From: Turneriella sp.
GTDB taxonomy: Bacteria > Spirochaetota > Leptospiria > Turneriellales > Turneriellaceae
Length of the DNA stretch: 64,000 bases
Assembly: GCA_019186965.1 (NCBI GenBank)
Contig: JABARV010000002.1
Coordinates: forward strand, 62,001 to 126,000
Direction: 5' to 3'
Below are positions 27,624 through 35,848 of the stretch, in pieces. Under the pieces are notes generated by a model. The model was not told the DNA's origin. It ran no database searches and saw only the letters and a list, made by a program, of their open reading frames with translations. The first letter of the stretch is position 1. Each line of letters begins with the position of its first letter. The translations under genes and the position numbers were made by a program.

Positions 27624-29735
27624 TTATCCCCCAAATGTGTACCGTAACCCGCCGTAGACGCGTAGTGGCGGCAGCGGTAAATACGCTGCATCGCCCGCCG
27701 AGTTTAAATTTTCCCCACCGGCAAAAATGCTCAGGCCGTTCAAGAAAGTGTATTCGCCGTTTACATCCACGGTCGCGTACGCCCGCGAATAAATTGGTGT
27801 TTGTGTGGGCGGTTTGCCTTCTTCATCCATGTAGTAAGGACGACGGTCGACGAGAGCGAGCATTGTGCGGAGCGTTAGTCCATGGTAACGAAATAAAAGA
27901 CCTAAATTTCCTCTATGACGCGCACGACCTTCCAGTTCGCGGTGGATTGAGTTATCCCAAGCGAATGTGTACGAATAGCCAAACGTCGCCCGAAGGTAGC
28001 GCATCAAATAGACCGTGAGGCGGTTGTCGGTGCCGGTTGTGAAAGCGTGCGCGACATTTTTATACGCGTACTGGGTGACGGTGCCAATGGTGCCAGCGGT
28101 CGCGGTTTGTATAAGGTTTGTGAGGTTGTTATAGTATGCGTTGCTGTCGATGGAAATGCGGCGTGTGGCATACCACTCGACACCCACGTTGACGCTCTGC
28201 GAGTTCTCGGGTTTCAGCGATGTGTTGCCGTGCACCGTGTACCCCGCCGATGGGTTGTCGAAATAAAGATAGAGTTCGCGGAAAGAGGGAGAGCGATACC
28301 CCATTCCAGCGCTCGCGCGTAGAATAAAATTCTCCGTGCCCCACTTTGCGCCAAAGCGCGGAGAAACGTAGTCGCCGAATTGTGAGTCTTTATCATAGCG
28401 GATGCCAGGGGAAATTATAAGTGCATCAAAAATTTTAGAATCGAACTGGGCATACCCCGCGACGCGGTGGCGGTTCTTTTTGTCGACGCCGATGCGCGGT
28501 GATTTCAAATCCTCAAAAATACCTTCCGAGCCTAAGGTCATCCGTCCCAATGAAAAAACAGGCAACGCGGTTTGAGCATGCAGTACATACGTGTTCTCGC
28601 GGGTGTCTTCGTAATTGTCGAGCGCGGTGTCGCCGCGTTGGTCGTACAGTAGTTGATCGCGGAACAAAGTGTAACTACCGTTGAGTTTGAAATCCGCTTT
28701 GCCTTTGTGCGACGAAAGCTCGTTGGCAAGTTTGTTGTCGTCGCGCGCCACCGAAACGCTTTCATTGGCCTTGGCGGCGCTTTGGGAGTGGTGCGTGTGC
28801 AACCGAAACGAACCTTGCGCTGTTTCGGTGAGATTGGTGCGATCGAAAATGCCGCCTGAAACAGGGGTGTCGATACCCCACATGCGCCGGCGGCTATAAT
28901 CGCCTTGCACGGCAAAACGCCAGCTGGGAGCAAACGCCCAGTCGACGCCCGAATCCACACCGTACTCGTTCACGCCTCTAGCCAATGTCGCTATCGAATT
29001 TTTATCGTAACGGTACGGTTGTTGCGTGCGGTACGCTCCCGAGCCGCGCACGAGAAAATCCCCCAGTGGGATTACCGCCGAACCCGAAAGATCGGCTGCG
29101 CCTAAATTGCCTCCCTGTAGTTTAGCATCGATGAGTGGTTTTTTCGGGCGCACTGTGATGATATTCACTACTCCAGCGATAGCGTCGGAGCCGTAAATTG
29201 CCGACGAAGAGCCGCGCACAATTTCGATTTGTTCGACGTTGTCGACACGCAAGCGGCTGGTGTCGTATTGCCCGTTGATACGGCCGTTCAGACGTTCGCC
29301 GTCTTTCATGATTAACAGGTACTGAGAGTCGAGGCCTTGTAGTTGCACGTTGTCGCCGAAAAGTCCGCGCTGGATAAAAAAGCCGGTTTCATTGTTGAGT
29401 GCCTCGGTGACGGTGCGCGCGCCTTTCTCGCGGATTTGTTCTTTGTCAATCACCTCGACTTGCACCACCGAATCGGCGAGACGGCTTTCGCTGCGCTGCG
29501 CGGAGAGCACCACTTTCCGGCGGCGGTTGAGTTTTTCGATATATTCCGCTTCTTGCGTTGCGCTATCTACTTTTGTGCCGTTAGTCCCACTGGCTATGGT
29601 TTTACCATTGTCGTTTACGTATGCCTTTTTCTCTGGAGAGGCTGTATCCTCTGCGTAGAGAGTGCAATATAGACCGAGAATCATTATCGGGATAACTATC
29701 CCTATTAGCTTTTTCTGGTGTCGTCGGATTGGCAT
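27624..29735 (-). CDS. hmuR: TonB-dependent outer-membrane receptor, HmuR-like
   Basis: This is a 703-residue outer-membrane gated porin for haem or another iron source. After a hydrophobic signal segment (IVIPIMILGLYCTLYA), the plug domain begins near RRKVVLSAQRSESRLADSVVQVEVIDKEQIREKGARTVTEAL. It contains VDNVEQIEIVRGSSSAIYGSDAIAGVVNIIT. The barrel follows, with SAGMGYRSPSFRELYLYF and LKPENSQSVNVGVEWY, and the last strand ends LRYTFGG, so it is complete. Association with a HmuY-like lipoprotein supports haem. It is the last gene of the predicted operon 32012 to 27624. Confidence 0.9.
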   Translation of the reverse strand: MPIRRHQKKLIGIVIPIMILGLYCTLYAEDTASPEKKAYVNDNGKTIASGTNGTKVDSATQEAEYIEKLNRRRKVVLSAQRSESRLADSVVQVEVIDKEQIREKGARTVTEALNNETGFFIQRGLFGDNVQLQGLDSQYLLIMKDGERLNGRINGQYDTSRLRVDNVEQIEIVRGSSSAIYGSDAIAGVVNIITVRPKKPLIDAKLQGGNLGAADLSGSAVIPLGDFLVRGSGAYRTQQPYRYDKNSIATLARGVNEYGVDSGVDWAFAPSWRFAVQGDYSRRRMWGIDTPVSGGIFDRTNLTETAQGSFRLHTHHSQSAAKANESVSVARDDNKLANELSSHKGKADFKLNGSYTLFRDQLLYDQRGDTALDNYEDTRENTYVLHAQTALPVFSLGRMTLGSEGIFEDLKSPRIGVDKKNRHRVAGYAQFDSKIFDALIISPGIRYDKDSQFGDYVSPRFGAKWGTENFILRASAGMGYRSPSFRELYLYFDNPSAGYTVHGNTSLKPENSQSVNVGVEWYATRRISIDSNAYYNNLTNLIQTATAGTIGTVTQYAYKNVAHAFTTGTDNRLTVYLMRYLRATFGYSYTFAWDNSIHRELEGRARHRGNLGLLFRYHGLTLRTMLALVDRRPYYMDEEGKPPTQTPIYSRAYATVDVNGEYTFLNGLSIFAGGENLNSAGDAAYLPLPPLRVYGGLRYTFGG
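29674..29690 (-). promoter_or_regulatory. Fur-box-like sequence inside the start of hmuR
   Basis: CCGATAATGATTCTCGG on the minus strand resembles one arm of the Fur consensus (GATAATGAT) and is nearly symmetrical. It lies in coding sequence directly beside the GGGATA-AC-TATCCC hairpin, so it may be chance or an internal operator. Confidence 0.3.
29689..29702. repeat. GGGATA-AC-TATCCC hairpin inside hmuR
   Basis: Six-bp perfect arms with the TAACTA apex, identical to the hairpin of unit 4 in the array before eno (15182-15195). It encodes part of the signal peptide (GIVIP). Confidence 0.7.
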
Positions 29736-29783
29736 TTTATTTTAGTTATTACAGAATAATGGATTGAATACTCGTGTAGTTTG

Positions 29784-30467
29784 TTATGGAGGCGTAACCT
29801 CTGCCCACTGGAAGCGGAATTTAGCGGCGGTGCCGGTTTCGCTGTAATACGTTTTGATTTGTATTTTGTAATACTTATTTGCATACGTCTTTAAAACATA
29901 CGTCATGTCGCGCACAGTTAAGTGTCCGATTGAATACGAAAACCAACACGCGTTCGGCGTTGCGGTAGAATTTAAGAAAGCAAAAAGTACTCCCGCAGTT
30001 GTTGGGCGGCAAGCGTCGCCGCCATCGCCGGCATCCACAACGTCCGTGGTCGCAGGCACAAAGGGCGAAGGGGCTTGGGCGCGTGCGGTAAAGTTGTCTG
30101 CATTCAACGCGACCACTTGAACATTTGCATTCCCCGATGCACCGCCGTTGACTTTAATCATAAAGCGCTCAAACGCAATGTCCCAATCGTTGTTTGACAA
30201 AGGATCGGCAACGGTTATGCCGCTGGGATTTTCAAAATCAAAATACACCCAAGCGCTGTTAGAGGTGGCGTCGAGATTGGTTTCATAAAGTCCACCCCCC
30301 AGGCTTACGGTAGAGGTTGAGACAACCGCAGTGCCACCCGGTGGCTTTCCGGCAAAACCTTCGGCGGTTAATAGAGTGTCGGCGCAGGCAATTTGCAGTA
30401 AGCTTACGAGAAAAACTGCCACCAAAGGAAGTCGATAACCGCGTTTATTTTGATTTTTCTTTTGCAC
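29784..30467 (-). CDS. hmuY: HmuY-like haem-binding lipoprotein
   Basis: This is a 227-residue exported protein with a signal peptide ending LLQIACAD (lipobox-like QIAC). The middle carries SAWVYFDFENPSGITVADPLSNNDWDIAFERFMIKVNGG. The end carries TYVLKTYANKYYKIQIKTYY..KFRFQWAEV. Both stretches are typical of HmuY, the Bacteroidetes haem-binding lipoprotein that delivers haem to HmuR. It lies upstream of the TonB receptor on the same strand. In some HmuY proteins the haem ligands are His or Met; here they cannot be assigned by eye. Confidence 0.82.
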   Translation of the reverse strand: MQKKNQNKRGYRLPLVAVFLVSLLQIACADTLLTAEGFAGKPPGGTAVVSTSTVSLGGGLYETNLDATSNSAWVYFDFENPSGITVADPLSNNDWDIAFERFMIKVNGGASGNANVQVVALNADNFTARAQAPSPFVPATTDVVDAGDGGDACRPTTAGVLFAFLNSTATPNACWFSYSIGHLTVRDMTYVLKTYANKYYKIQIKTYYSETGTAAKFRFQWAEVTPP

Positions 30468-30491
30468 TGTTGTCCTCTGTCCTATCTTAAT

Positions 30492-31073
30492 CTAAGTGAG
30501 TAAATAGAAGAGCGTTACCGCACCTGCCGGTAAAAGCAGCCCCGCAGCCATGTACCATTTTCCTCCGCGCAGCGGTCCGTTTTTTCCCTGTGGGATTAAA
30601 AGACCGGTCAACGCAATGAGGATAAGCGCCACTGCAAAAATATCCGAAATCCATTTCCAGCCTTTGAGCGAATTGCGGTGTAGCACGTTGGCTTCATAAA
30701 AGACGTGGCGTTTGCGCAGGCTTTCATACTCTCCCTTGCCAGAGGCAAGATAAATGTGTAGCGTGGCGTTGTCGTAGTAGAGTTTAATTTGGTCGTCGGT
30801 GGGGTAATCGACAGTCTTGTGCTTTTCCTCACCGACAAGCGCACTGTAAGAGAGCAGCGTGGCTTCGTCTGCTTTATAGCCTGCTGCTTGGGGTTGCACG
30901 GTTATATTTTTTTTAGCGATCACAAAGTCGGGGTTCCAATCGTCGACGTGGTTGAGCGCAATCCCTGAAATCGAATACGCAATGATAAGCCCCAAGAAGA
31001 AATACCCCAAGTCGCGGTGGATGACCCGCGACGCTTTGGTTATTTTTTGTTTCCCGTTTTTACCTTCGGACAT
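30492..31073 (-). CDS. PepSY-associated transmembrane protein
   Basis: A 193-residue inner-membrane protein with helices near residues 22-44, 138-158 and 170-190. It has a periplasmic stretch between the first two. The start KASRVIHRDLGYFFLGLIIAYSISGIALNH and the later VLHRNSLKGWKWISDIFAVALILIALTGLLI match the PepSY-associated TM helix family. That family often accompanies siderophore and haem receptors and is thought to act in reduction or release of metal in the periplasm. The conserved histidines (H19, H38, H131) could bind haem. It lies between hmuY and the chelatase gene, so it is part of the same operon. Confidence 0.8.
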   Translation of the reverse strand: MSEGKNGKQKITKASRVIHRDLGYFFLGLIIAYSISGIALNHVDDWNPDFVIAKKNITVQPQAAGYKADEATLLSYSALVGEEKHKTVDYPTDDQIKLYYDNATLHIYLASGKGEYESLRKRHVFYEANVLHRNSLKGWKWISDIFAVALILIALTGLLIPQGKNGPLRGGKWYMAAGLLLPAGAVTLFYLLT

Positions 31074-31103
31074 AAATCTCTCTTAAACAGTGAATACCGT
31101 TTG

Positions 31104-32012
31104 TTATAGTTTTTGCACGTACTGGCGTGAAATTTTCACCACCCAATCTTCGAGGCCTTTGTCGGGCAAAATCGAGTCGGGTTTATAGACAACGTCGTAC
31201 CCCGCTTTCCTTGCTTTCTCGACGCCTTGGGGGATAATTTTACCTTGGAACATTTCATCGACAGCGACGAGTACCGGCACAACCAAAGCGCGTTTGCCTT
31301 TCTTCGCAACTTTTTCAATCGCTTCGGTTGTTTTCGATGGGTTATAATGGACTAAGTGGCCGCACCAACCGTGTGAATAATCTTGGATACCTAAATTTTT
31401 ACGCACGCTGGCACCCATATTGTCGAAAAGTTTATTCCATTCGTTTTCATATTTTTCATCGCCGTATGCAATCATCACCAACGCTTCTTTCGATTTATCT
31501 TTAGAGAGCGCCTTAACGCGGCGGATTAAGTTTTTTTCGAGAATGTCGGTAAAATCCAGGAGAGGGGTAATAACAACTTTTGCTTTGGGGGTATAGCGCT
31601 CAATTTTTTCAAGACGCATCGCCTCGCGCGATTCGGGATTATTTTTTTGGCCGATGATTGTTGGTATGTCGTCAAAAGGGTGCGGGCTGACGGTTAAGAA
31701 AATAGGTACAAGGACGACGTCGGTAAAACCTTCGGCGTCAAATTCCTTCATGCGTGTGGCGATCGACGGCTCGGTGTATTCCATGAACGCGGTGCGCACG
31801 TCGGCGAAATGCTTTTCTGCGAGAATTTTCGGGCGTACATTTTTCTCAAGTTGCATGAGCGATGCGCGCCATGCCGCCGAGCGTGAACCGTGGTTTACGA
31901 GGAGCAAGCCGATTTTCTTTTTTGCCGTGGTTTTTCTGGGCACTGTGGGGGTAACGATTACCGCCACAAATGCAACGAGTGAAATCAAAAAGCGAGTGTG
32001 AATCCTTATCAT
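31104..32012 (-). CDS. Exported CbiX/CbiK-type (class II) tetrapyrrole chelatase
   Basis: This is a 302-residue protein of the sirohydrochlorin chelatase fold. GLLLVNHGSRSAAWRASL is the active-site start with the metal-binding His, and VLVPIFLTVSPHPFDDIP is the second segment. The C-terminal half repeats the fold (LVMIAYGDEKYENEW, and VVPVLVAVDEMFQGKIIPQGVEKA). A hydrophobic N-terminus (MIRIHTRFLISLVAFVAVIVTPTVP) suggests export, as described for periplasmic CbiK of Desulfovibrio. It heads the operon with PepSY, HmuY and HmuR genes, so insertion or removal of metal from imported tetrapyrroles is inferred. The ATG lies in the Fur site; a TTG at codon 9 is an alternative start. Confidence 0.8.
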   Translation of the reverse strand: MIRIHTRFLISLVAFVAVIVTPTVPRKTTAKKKIGLLLVNHGSRSAAWRASLMQLEKNVRPKILAEKHFADVRTAFMEYTEPSIATRMKEFDAEGFTDVVLVPIFLTVSPHPFDDIPTIIGQKNNPESREAMRLEKIERYTPKAKVVITPLLDFTDILEKNLIRRVKALSKDKSKEALVMIAYGDEKYENEWNKLFDNMGASVRKNLGIQDYSHGWCGHLVHYNPSKTTEAIEKVAKKGKRALVVPVLVAVDEMFQGKIIPQGVEKARKAGYDVVYKPDSILPDKGLEDWVVKISRQYVQKL

Positions 32013-32037
32013 AATTGAGACTCATTCTCATTATCAA
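32012..32037 (-). promoter_or_regulatory. Fur operator and promoter of the haem operon
   Basis: On the minus strand GATAATGAGAATGAGTCTCA gives overlapping Fur half-sites. A -35 TTGATA at its edge is followed after 18 nt by TATGAT, which includes the annotated ATG. The same ATTGATAATGAG string begins the Fur promoter of the duplicated lipoprotein. Confidence 0.78.
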
Positions 32038-32227
32038 TTAAAGTGTAAAGCTTTTTTGTAAGTTCCAGTTGTCTATAGACGCTGTTTCGCAGCTACAAAC
32101 AAACATTTTATCCAACTTTTTTGGTAAAAACAACACTTTTTTTTGAGAAAGTGAGAAAATTTAACCGTTTTCTGGTATTTAATATATAGAGGGTAAATCC
32201 TCTAATTTAAATAAAAAGGAAAACACA
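32038..32227. other. Intergenic region between the haem operon and the ssb-like gene
   Basis: It holds an A/T-rich stretch, a possible -10 TATATA near 32183 and the hairpin at 32187-32204 just before the ribosome-binding site of the ssb-like gene. Nothing coding was seen. Confidence 0.4.
32187..32204 (+). promoter_or_regulatory. Hairpin TAGAGG-GTAAAT-CCTCTA at the 5' end of the ssb-like mRNA
   Basis: Six-bp arms pair around GTAAAT. The same loop with different arms (ATAGG/CCTAT) occurs at 37153-37168, suggesting a related element with covarying stem. AAAAGGA and the ATG follow within 25 bp. Confidence 0.5.
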
Positions 32228-32638
32228 ATGGAAACACTAGAACAAGAGTTAGAAAATGAAAAAATTGCAACGGGAGAAGAAAAAGTTTCGAAACCCAAAG
32301 TCCGTAACCAATGGAACTGGGTTCAACTTTCTGGGCGCATCGCAACCGAGATTACAAAAAAAGTAATTAAAGACCAAACGGTGCTGCAATTTCCGCTTCT
32401 TTTTGAAACTTTACGAAAAACCGATAAAGAAGGCTCGCATGCCAACTTTATCGAAGTAGAAATTTGGGGAAAAATGGCAGAGCTTTATTTTGCGATGCTC
32501 GGCAAAGGTTTGGAGATTATTGTTACGGGCGAGCTTTTCCAACAGCGTTGGGTTGGGAAAGACGGCAAAAAGGCGCAGCGTTTTTCGATAAACGCGCAGG
32601 CGTTGGCTATAACAGACCAGACGTTTCGCCCAAGCTAG
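32228..32638 (+). CDS. ssb: Single-stranded DNA-binding protein-like OB-fold protein
   Basis: This 136-residue protein has the SSB OB-fold pattern: NWVQLSGRIATEITKKVI, then HANFIEVEIWGKMAELYFAMLGKGLEIIVTGELFQQRWVGKDGKKAQRFSINAQAL. It has an N-terminal extension of about 27 residues that is Glu/Lys-rich. It lacks the acidic DDDIPF-type tail that recruits partners in canonical SSB, so it may be a specialised or second SSB. AAAAGGA lies 9 bp before the ATG. The 3' end overlaps the convergent 5-FCL gene by 32 bp. Confidence 0.82.
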   Translation: METLEQELENEKIATGEEKVSKPKVRNQWNWVQLSGRIATEITKKVIKDQTVLQFPLLFETLRKTDKEGSHANFIEVEIWGKMAELYFAMLGKGLEIIVTGELFQQRWVGKDGKKAQRFSINAQALAITDQTFRPS

Positions 32639-33158
32639 TAAATAAAAGCGGCGCCACTTTTTCGTCGTTGGCGTCGTTAGGAAGGGTATCCACAAATTGG
32701 AAAGGGTATCCTAAAAAAATACGCCGCTCTAAAGGGACTGTGCAAGTTTTAAAGTAGCGGTCGTAATACCCTTTCCCCCTTCCAAGCCTGTTGCCACAGG
32801 TATCGACAAAAAGTCCAGGCACAATAAAAAAGTTGGGAATAACGTGCGTTAAATTTTTTTCTTCAACAAACCACATTGCTTCGCCGTTATATTCTGGGTA
32901 TGCAAGCAAAACGCTTTTAAGCGCTTGTGTATGGCGCAATATATTTTTCACGGGTAGCTCGTAGCGCATTGGTTTGTAGATACCCACAATACTTTGGCGG
33001 ATTTCCTTTGGTAAAAAATTTTGGCTAAAGTAATTATTTAAATTTGCAGAAATTCCCAGATGTATTTTTTCGAGGTTGTGTTCTTCTGTATTTTCAAAAA
33101 AAAATTTAGCGCGTTTTTTAAATTCTTCGCGCCATTGTATTTTGCTTAATTGGCTCAC
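32607..33158 (-). CDS. 5-formyltetrahydrofolate cyclo-ligase
   Basis: This cytosolic folate enzyme converts 5-formyl-THF to 5,10-methenyl-THF with ATP. The signature GNRLGRGKGYYDRYF, the preceding FFIVPGLFVDTCG, the R/K-rich N-terminus and the LGYPFQFVDTLPNDANDEKV segment match the family. The length of 183 residues is normal. It starts within the leuS stop (4-bp overlap) and its 3' end overlaps the ssb-like gene. Confidence 0.9.
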   Translation of the reverse strand: MSQLSKIQWREEFKKRAKFFFENTEEHNLEKIHLGISANLNNYFSQNFLPKEIRQSIVGIYKPMRYELPVKNILRHTQALKSVLLAYPEYNGEAMWFVEEKNLTHVIPNFFIVPGLFVDTCGNRLGRGKGYYDRYFKTCTVPLERRIFLGYPFQFVDTLPNDANDEKVAPLLFTSLGETSGLL

Positions 33159-35794
33159 ACGACAAAGTTAATCATTTTATTCTTTACCACAATAACTTTA
33201 CGTATAGTTTTTCTTTCAAGCGCTACTTGAATAGAATCTATCTTGCGCGCAAAATTTTCAAAATCAGCATCGGATATTCCAACTTTTAAACTTTGGCGTG
33301 CGCGAATTTTTCCGTTAATTTGGATTACCGCCTCAAATTCGTCTTCGACAAGAAGCGAAGGGTCGAAAGTTGGCCATGCAGATTTTGCTATACTTGTAGA
33401 ATACCCCAGCGCTTGCCAAATTTCTTCGCTTAAGTGCGGCGCAAAGGGATGCAAGAGTTGTACAAATTTCTCTGCTGCATCTTTTCCTATGCTTTCGAGC
33501 TTGTACGTTTCGTTTACAAAAATCATCATTTGTGAAATTGCTGTGTTGAGCGATAAACTCTCAATGTCTTGGCTAACTTTTTTTATTGTTTGGTTAAGTA
33601 TTTTAAGTACTGCCTTCTCGTTTTTTGGTTTTTCTAAAAGCTTGGAGTTTATTTTTCCGTCGTTAAAATACAAGCGATAAATCCGCGCAAGAAAGCGATA
33701 AATTCCTTCAATGCTTTTCGAAGACCATGGCTTCATTTGTTCAAGTGGTCCCATAAACATTTCGTAGAGGCGAAAAGTATCGGCGCCGTATTCGGCGACG
33801 ACCATATCGGGGTTAATCACATTGCCGCGTGATTTTGACATTTTAGAGCCGTCTTCACCCAAAATAATTCCTTGGTGGACAAGTTTTTTGAAAGGCTCGA
33901 TCGAAGTAACGTAGCCTAAATCGTAAAGGACTTTGTGCCAAAACCTTGCGTAGAGTAAATGCAGTACAGCATGTTCTGCACCACCGACGTAGAGATCTAC
34001 ACCATCTTTAAGCCAATACGCTTCGCTTTCTTTTGATGCGAAACGCTCTTTGTTGTGTGGATCGGCAAAACGGAGGTAGTACCACGAACTACCTGCCCAT
34101 TGTGGCATCGTGTTGGTTTCACGGCTGAGTTTTTTGCCGTCTTTGCTAAAATTTACCCAGTTGGTTAAATGCGCAAGCGGCGATTCTCCGGTGCCGGTCG
34201 GCACAAAGAGTGTCTTCGTGTCGTGTGCCGAACCGGAAGTTCCGTGTCCTCCGGATGGTTGAAGATTTTGGCTTTCTGGAAGGACGAGGGGTAAATCTGC
34301 TTCTTCCTCGGCGACCATAAACCCATCTTCGGTAAAACTAATAGGCACAGGTTCCCCCCAATAGCGTTGCCGCGAAAAAAGCCAGTCGCGCAATTTATAC
34401 TGTACACGCCTTTCGCCAATTTTATTTTTTTCAAGATATTCAATCATTTTGGCTTTCGCGTCTTGAGTTTTAAGCCCATCGATAATGGGCGAATTGACAG
34501 CAACGCCGTCTTCAATGCGTGGTAGAGGCGCACCGGTTGGTGAGCCTGTCGAACCATGCGTCTCTACCACAGGTTTTATTTCAATACCAAACGCTTCTGC
34601 AAATGCGAAGTCGCGTTCGTCGTGTGCAGGGACAGCCATAATCGCTCCTGTGCCGTAACCCATGAGGACGTAGTCTGCGATATAAATGGGAATCTTTTCG
34701 TTCGTCAGTGGGTGTATTGCGTATGCACCAACCATCACTCCACTTTTGTCCTTTTTGTTGACGTCAATTTCTCCAACGGGCAACGCGCCAGCGCCTTTTG
34801 GGTGTTGCACGCCGCGTTGCCTTTCTAAGTCGGTTTTGAGCGCTGTTTTTTCGCGGTACTCCGCAACTTGTTTTTTGTGCGATTCAGGAGTTATTATATC
34901 CACAAGGGGATGTTCGGGGGCAAGTACCATAAAGGTAACGCCGTAGAGTGTATCGGGACGCGTGGTAAATACCTGTAGAGATACAGCATGCTGCGTATCT
35001 ACGGCAAACGTAACCAAAGCACCTGTTGAGCGGCCAATCCAATTTTTTTGTAGTTCGAGGGTGCTTTGTGGCCAATCGACGTGTACTAAATCGTCCAAGA
35101 GTCGCTCTGCGTATGCAGTAATCCGTAGCATCCACTGGCGCATGGGGCGGCGTTCCACCTTGTAACCTTTTCCAACCCACTCTTCGACTTCTTCGTTGGC
35201 AAGTACTGTACCTAACTCAGCGCACCAGTTGACGGGCATGCTGGCAATATACGCCAGGCGGTGGGATGCAATAAACTCTTCGCGCTCTTTTCCATTTAAA
35301 TTTTGGGGAATTTGGAGCTCTTCGATGGGGAGTGCTTTATTTACTTTGGTGTCGTAGTAGGAGTTAAAAAGTTTTAAGAAAATCCATTGTGTAAATTTAT
35401 AGTAATCGGCGTCGGTAGTGTTAATTTCACGAGACCAATCGTACGAAAATCCCAAAGACTTAAGCTGGCGGCGAAAATTATCGATATTCTTTTTTGTTGT
35501 AATTGCGGGATGGATTCCTGTTTGCATAGCATAACGTTCTGCAGGAAGTCCGAATGCATCCCACCCCATGGGGTGTAGAACATTATACCCTTGCATGCGT
35601 TTGTACCGTGCGACAATGTCGGTTGCTGTGTAGCCTTCAGGATGGCCTACGTGTAACCCAGCGCCCGAAGGATACGGGAACATATCGAGTACATAGTATT
35701 TAGGTTTTGTAAAATCGTTTTCAGCGTTAAAGGTCTGTCTTTTTTCCCATTCGTCCTGCCATTTTTTTTCAATGTCTGCAAAAGGATATGCCAT
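33155..35794 (-). CDS. leuS: Leucyl-tRNA synthetase
   Basis: This is a class I aminoacyl-tRNA synthetase that charges tRNA-Leu. The ATP signature PYPSGAGLHVGHPEGY, the editing-domain TTRPDTLYGVTFMVLAPEHPL and the KMSKS loop (GSKMSKSRGNVINPD) are present, and the tRNA-binding C-terminal end follows. The length of 879 residues is typical. Two long inverted repeats lie within the gene at 34194-34236 and 34519-34570. The first falls where a 20-residue Gly/Ser/Thr-rich insert (starting QPSGGHGTSG) precedes PTGTGESPLA, where related enzymes are shorter. The frame is kept. The 3' end overlaps the 5-FCL start by 4 bp. Confidence 0.97.
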   Translation of the reverse strand: MAYPFADIEKKWQDEWEKRQTFNAENDFTKPKYYVLDMFPYPSGAGLHVGHPEGYTATDIVARYKRMQGYNVLHPMGWDAFGLPAERYAMQTGIHPAITTKKNIDNFRRQLKSLGFSYDWSREINTTDADYYKFTQWIFLKLFNSYYDTKVNKALPIEELQIPQNLNGKEREEFIASHRLAYIASMPVNWCAELGTVLANEEVEEWVGKGYKVERRPMRQWMLRITAYAERLLDDLVHVDWPQSTLELQKNWIGRSTGALVTFAVDTQHAVSLQVFTTRPDTLYGVTFMVLAPEHPLVDIITPESHKKQVAEYREKTALKTDLERQRGVQHPKGAGALPVGEIDVNKKDKSGVMVGAYAIHPLTNEKIPIYIADYVLMGYGTGAIMAVPAHDERDFAFAEAFGIEIKPVVETHGSTGSPTGAPLPRIEDGVAVNSPIIDGLKTQDAKAKMIEYLEKNKIGERRVQYKLRDWLFSRQRYWGEPVPISFTEDGFMVAEEEADLPLVLPESQNLQPSGGHGTSGSAHDTKTLFVPTGTGESPLAHLTNWVNFSKDGKKLSRETNTMPQWAGSSWYYLRFADPHNKERFASKESEAYWLKDGVDLYVGGAEHAVLHLLYARFWHKVLYDLGYVTSIEPFKKLVHQGIILGEDGSKMSKSRGNVINPDMVVAEYGADTFRLYEMFMGPLEQMKPWSSKSIEGIYRFLARIYRLYFNDGKINSKLLEKPKNEKAVLKILNQTIKKVSQDIESLSLNTAISQMMIFVNETYKLESIGKDAAEKFVQLLHPFAPHLSEEIWQALGYSTSIAKSAWPTFDPSLLVEDEFEAVIQINGKIRARQSLKVGISDADFENFARKIDSIQVALERKTIRKVIVVKNKMINFVV
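34194..34236. repeat. Inverted repeat with 12-bp arms (one bulge), in-frame insert in leuS
   Basis: CCGGTCGGCACA (34194-34205) pairs with TGTGCCG-A-ACCGG (34224-34236), with a single bulged A. It encodes part of the extra Gly/Ser/Thr-rich segment of LeuS. Confidence 0.75.
34519..34570. repeat. Inverted repeat with 14-bp arms (one G-T wobble) in leuS
   Basis: GTGGTAGAGGCGCA (34519-34532) pairs with TGCGTCTCTACCAC (34557-34570), one wobble. The loop contains a further GGTT/AACC pairing. It encodes ETHGSTGSPTGAPLPR in the LeuS editing-to-catalytic region. Confidence 0.75.
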
Positions 35795-35848
35795 ATTGCA
35801 AAGTTGATGTTCGAGATGCTGTGAAAAGCCTGTTATAAAACCATGTAC

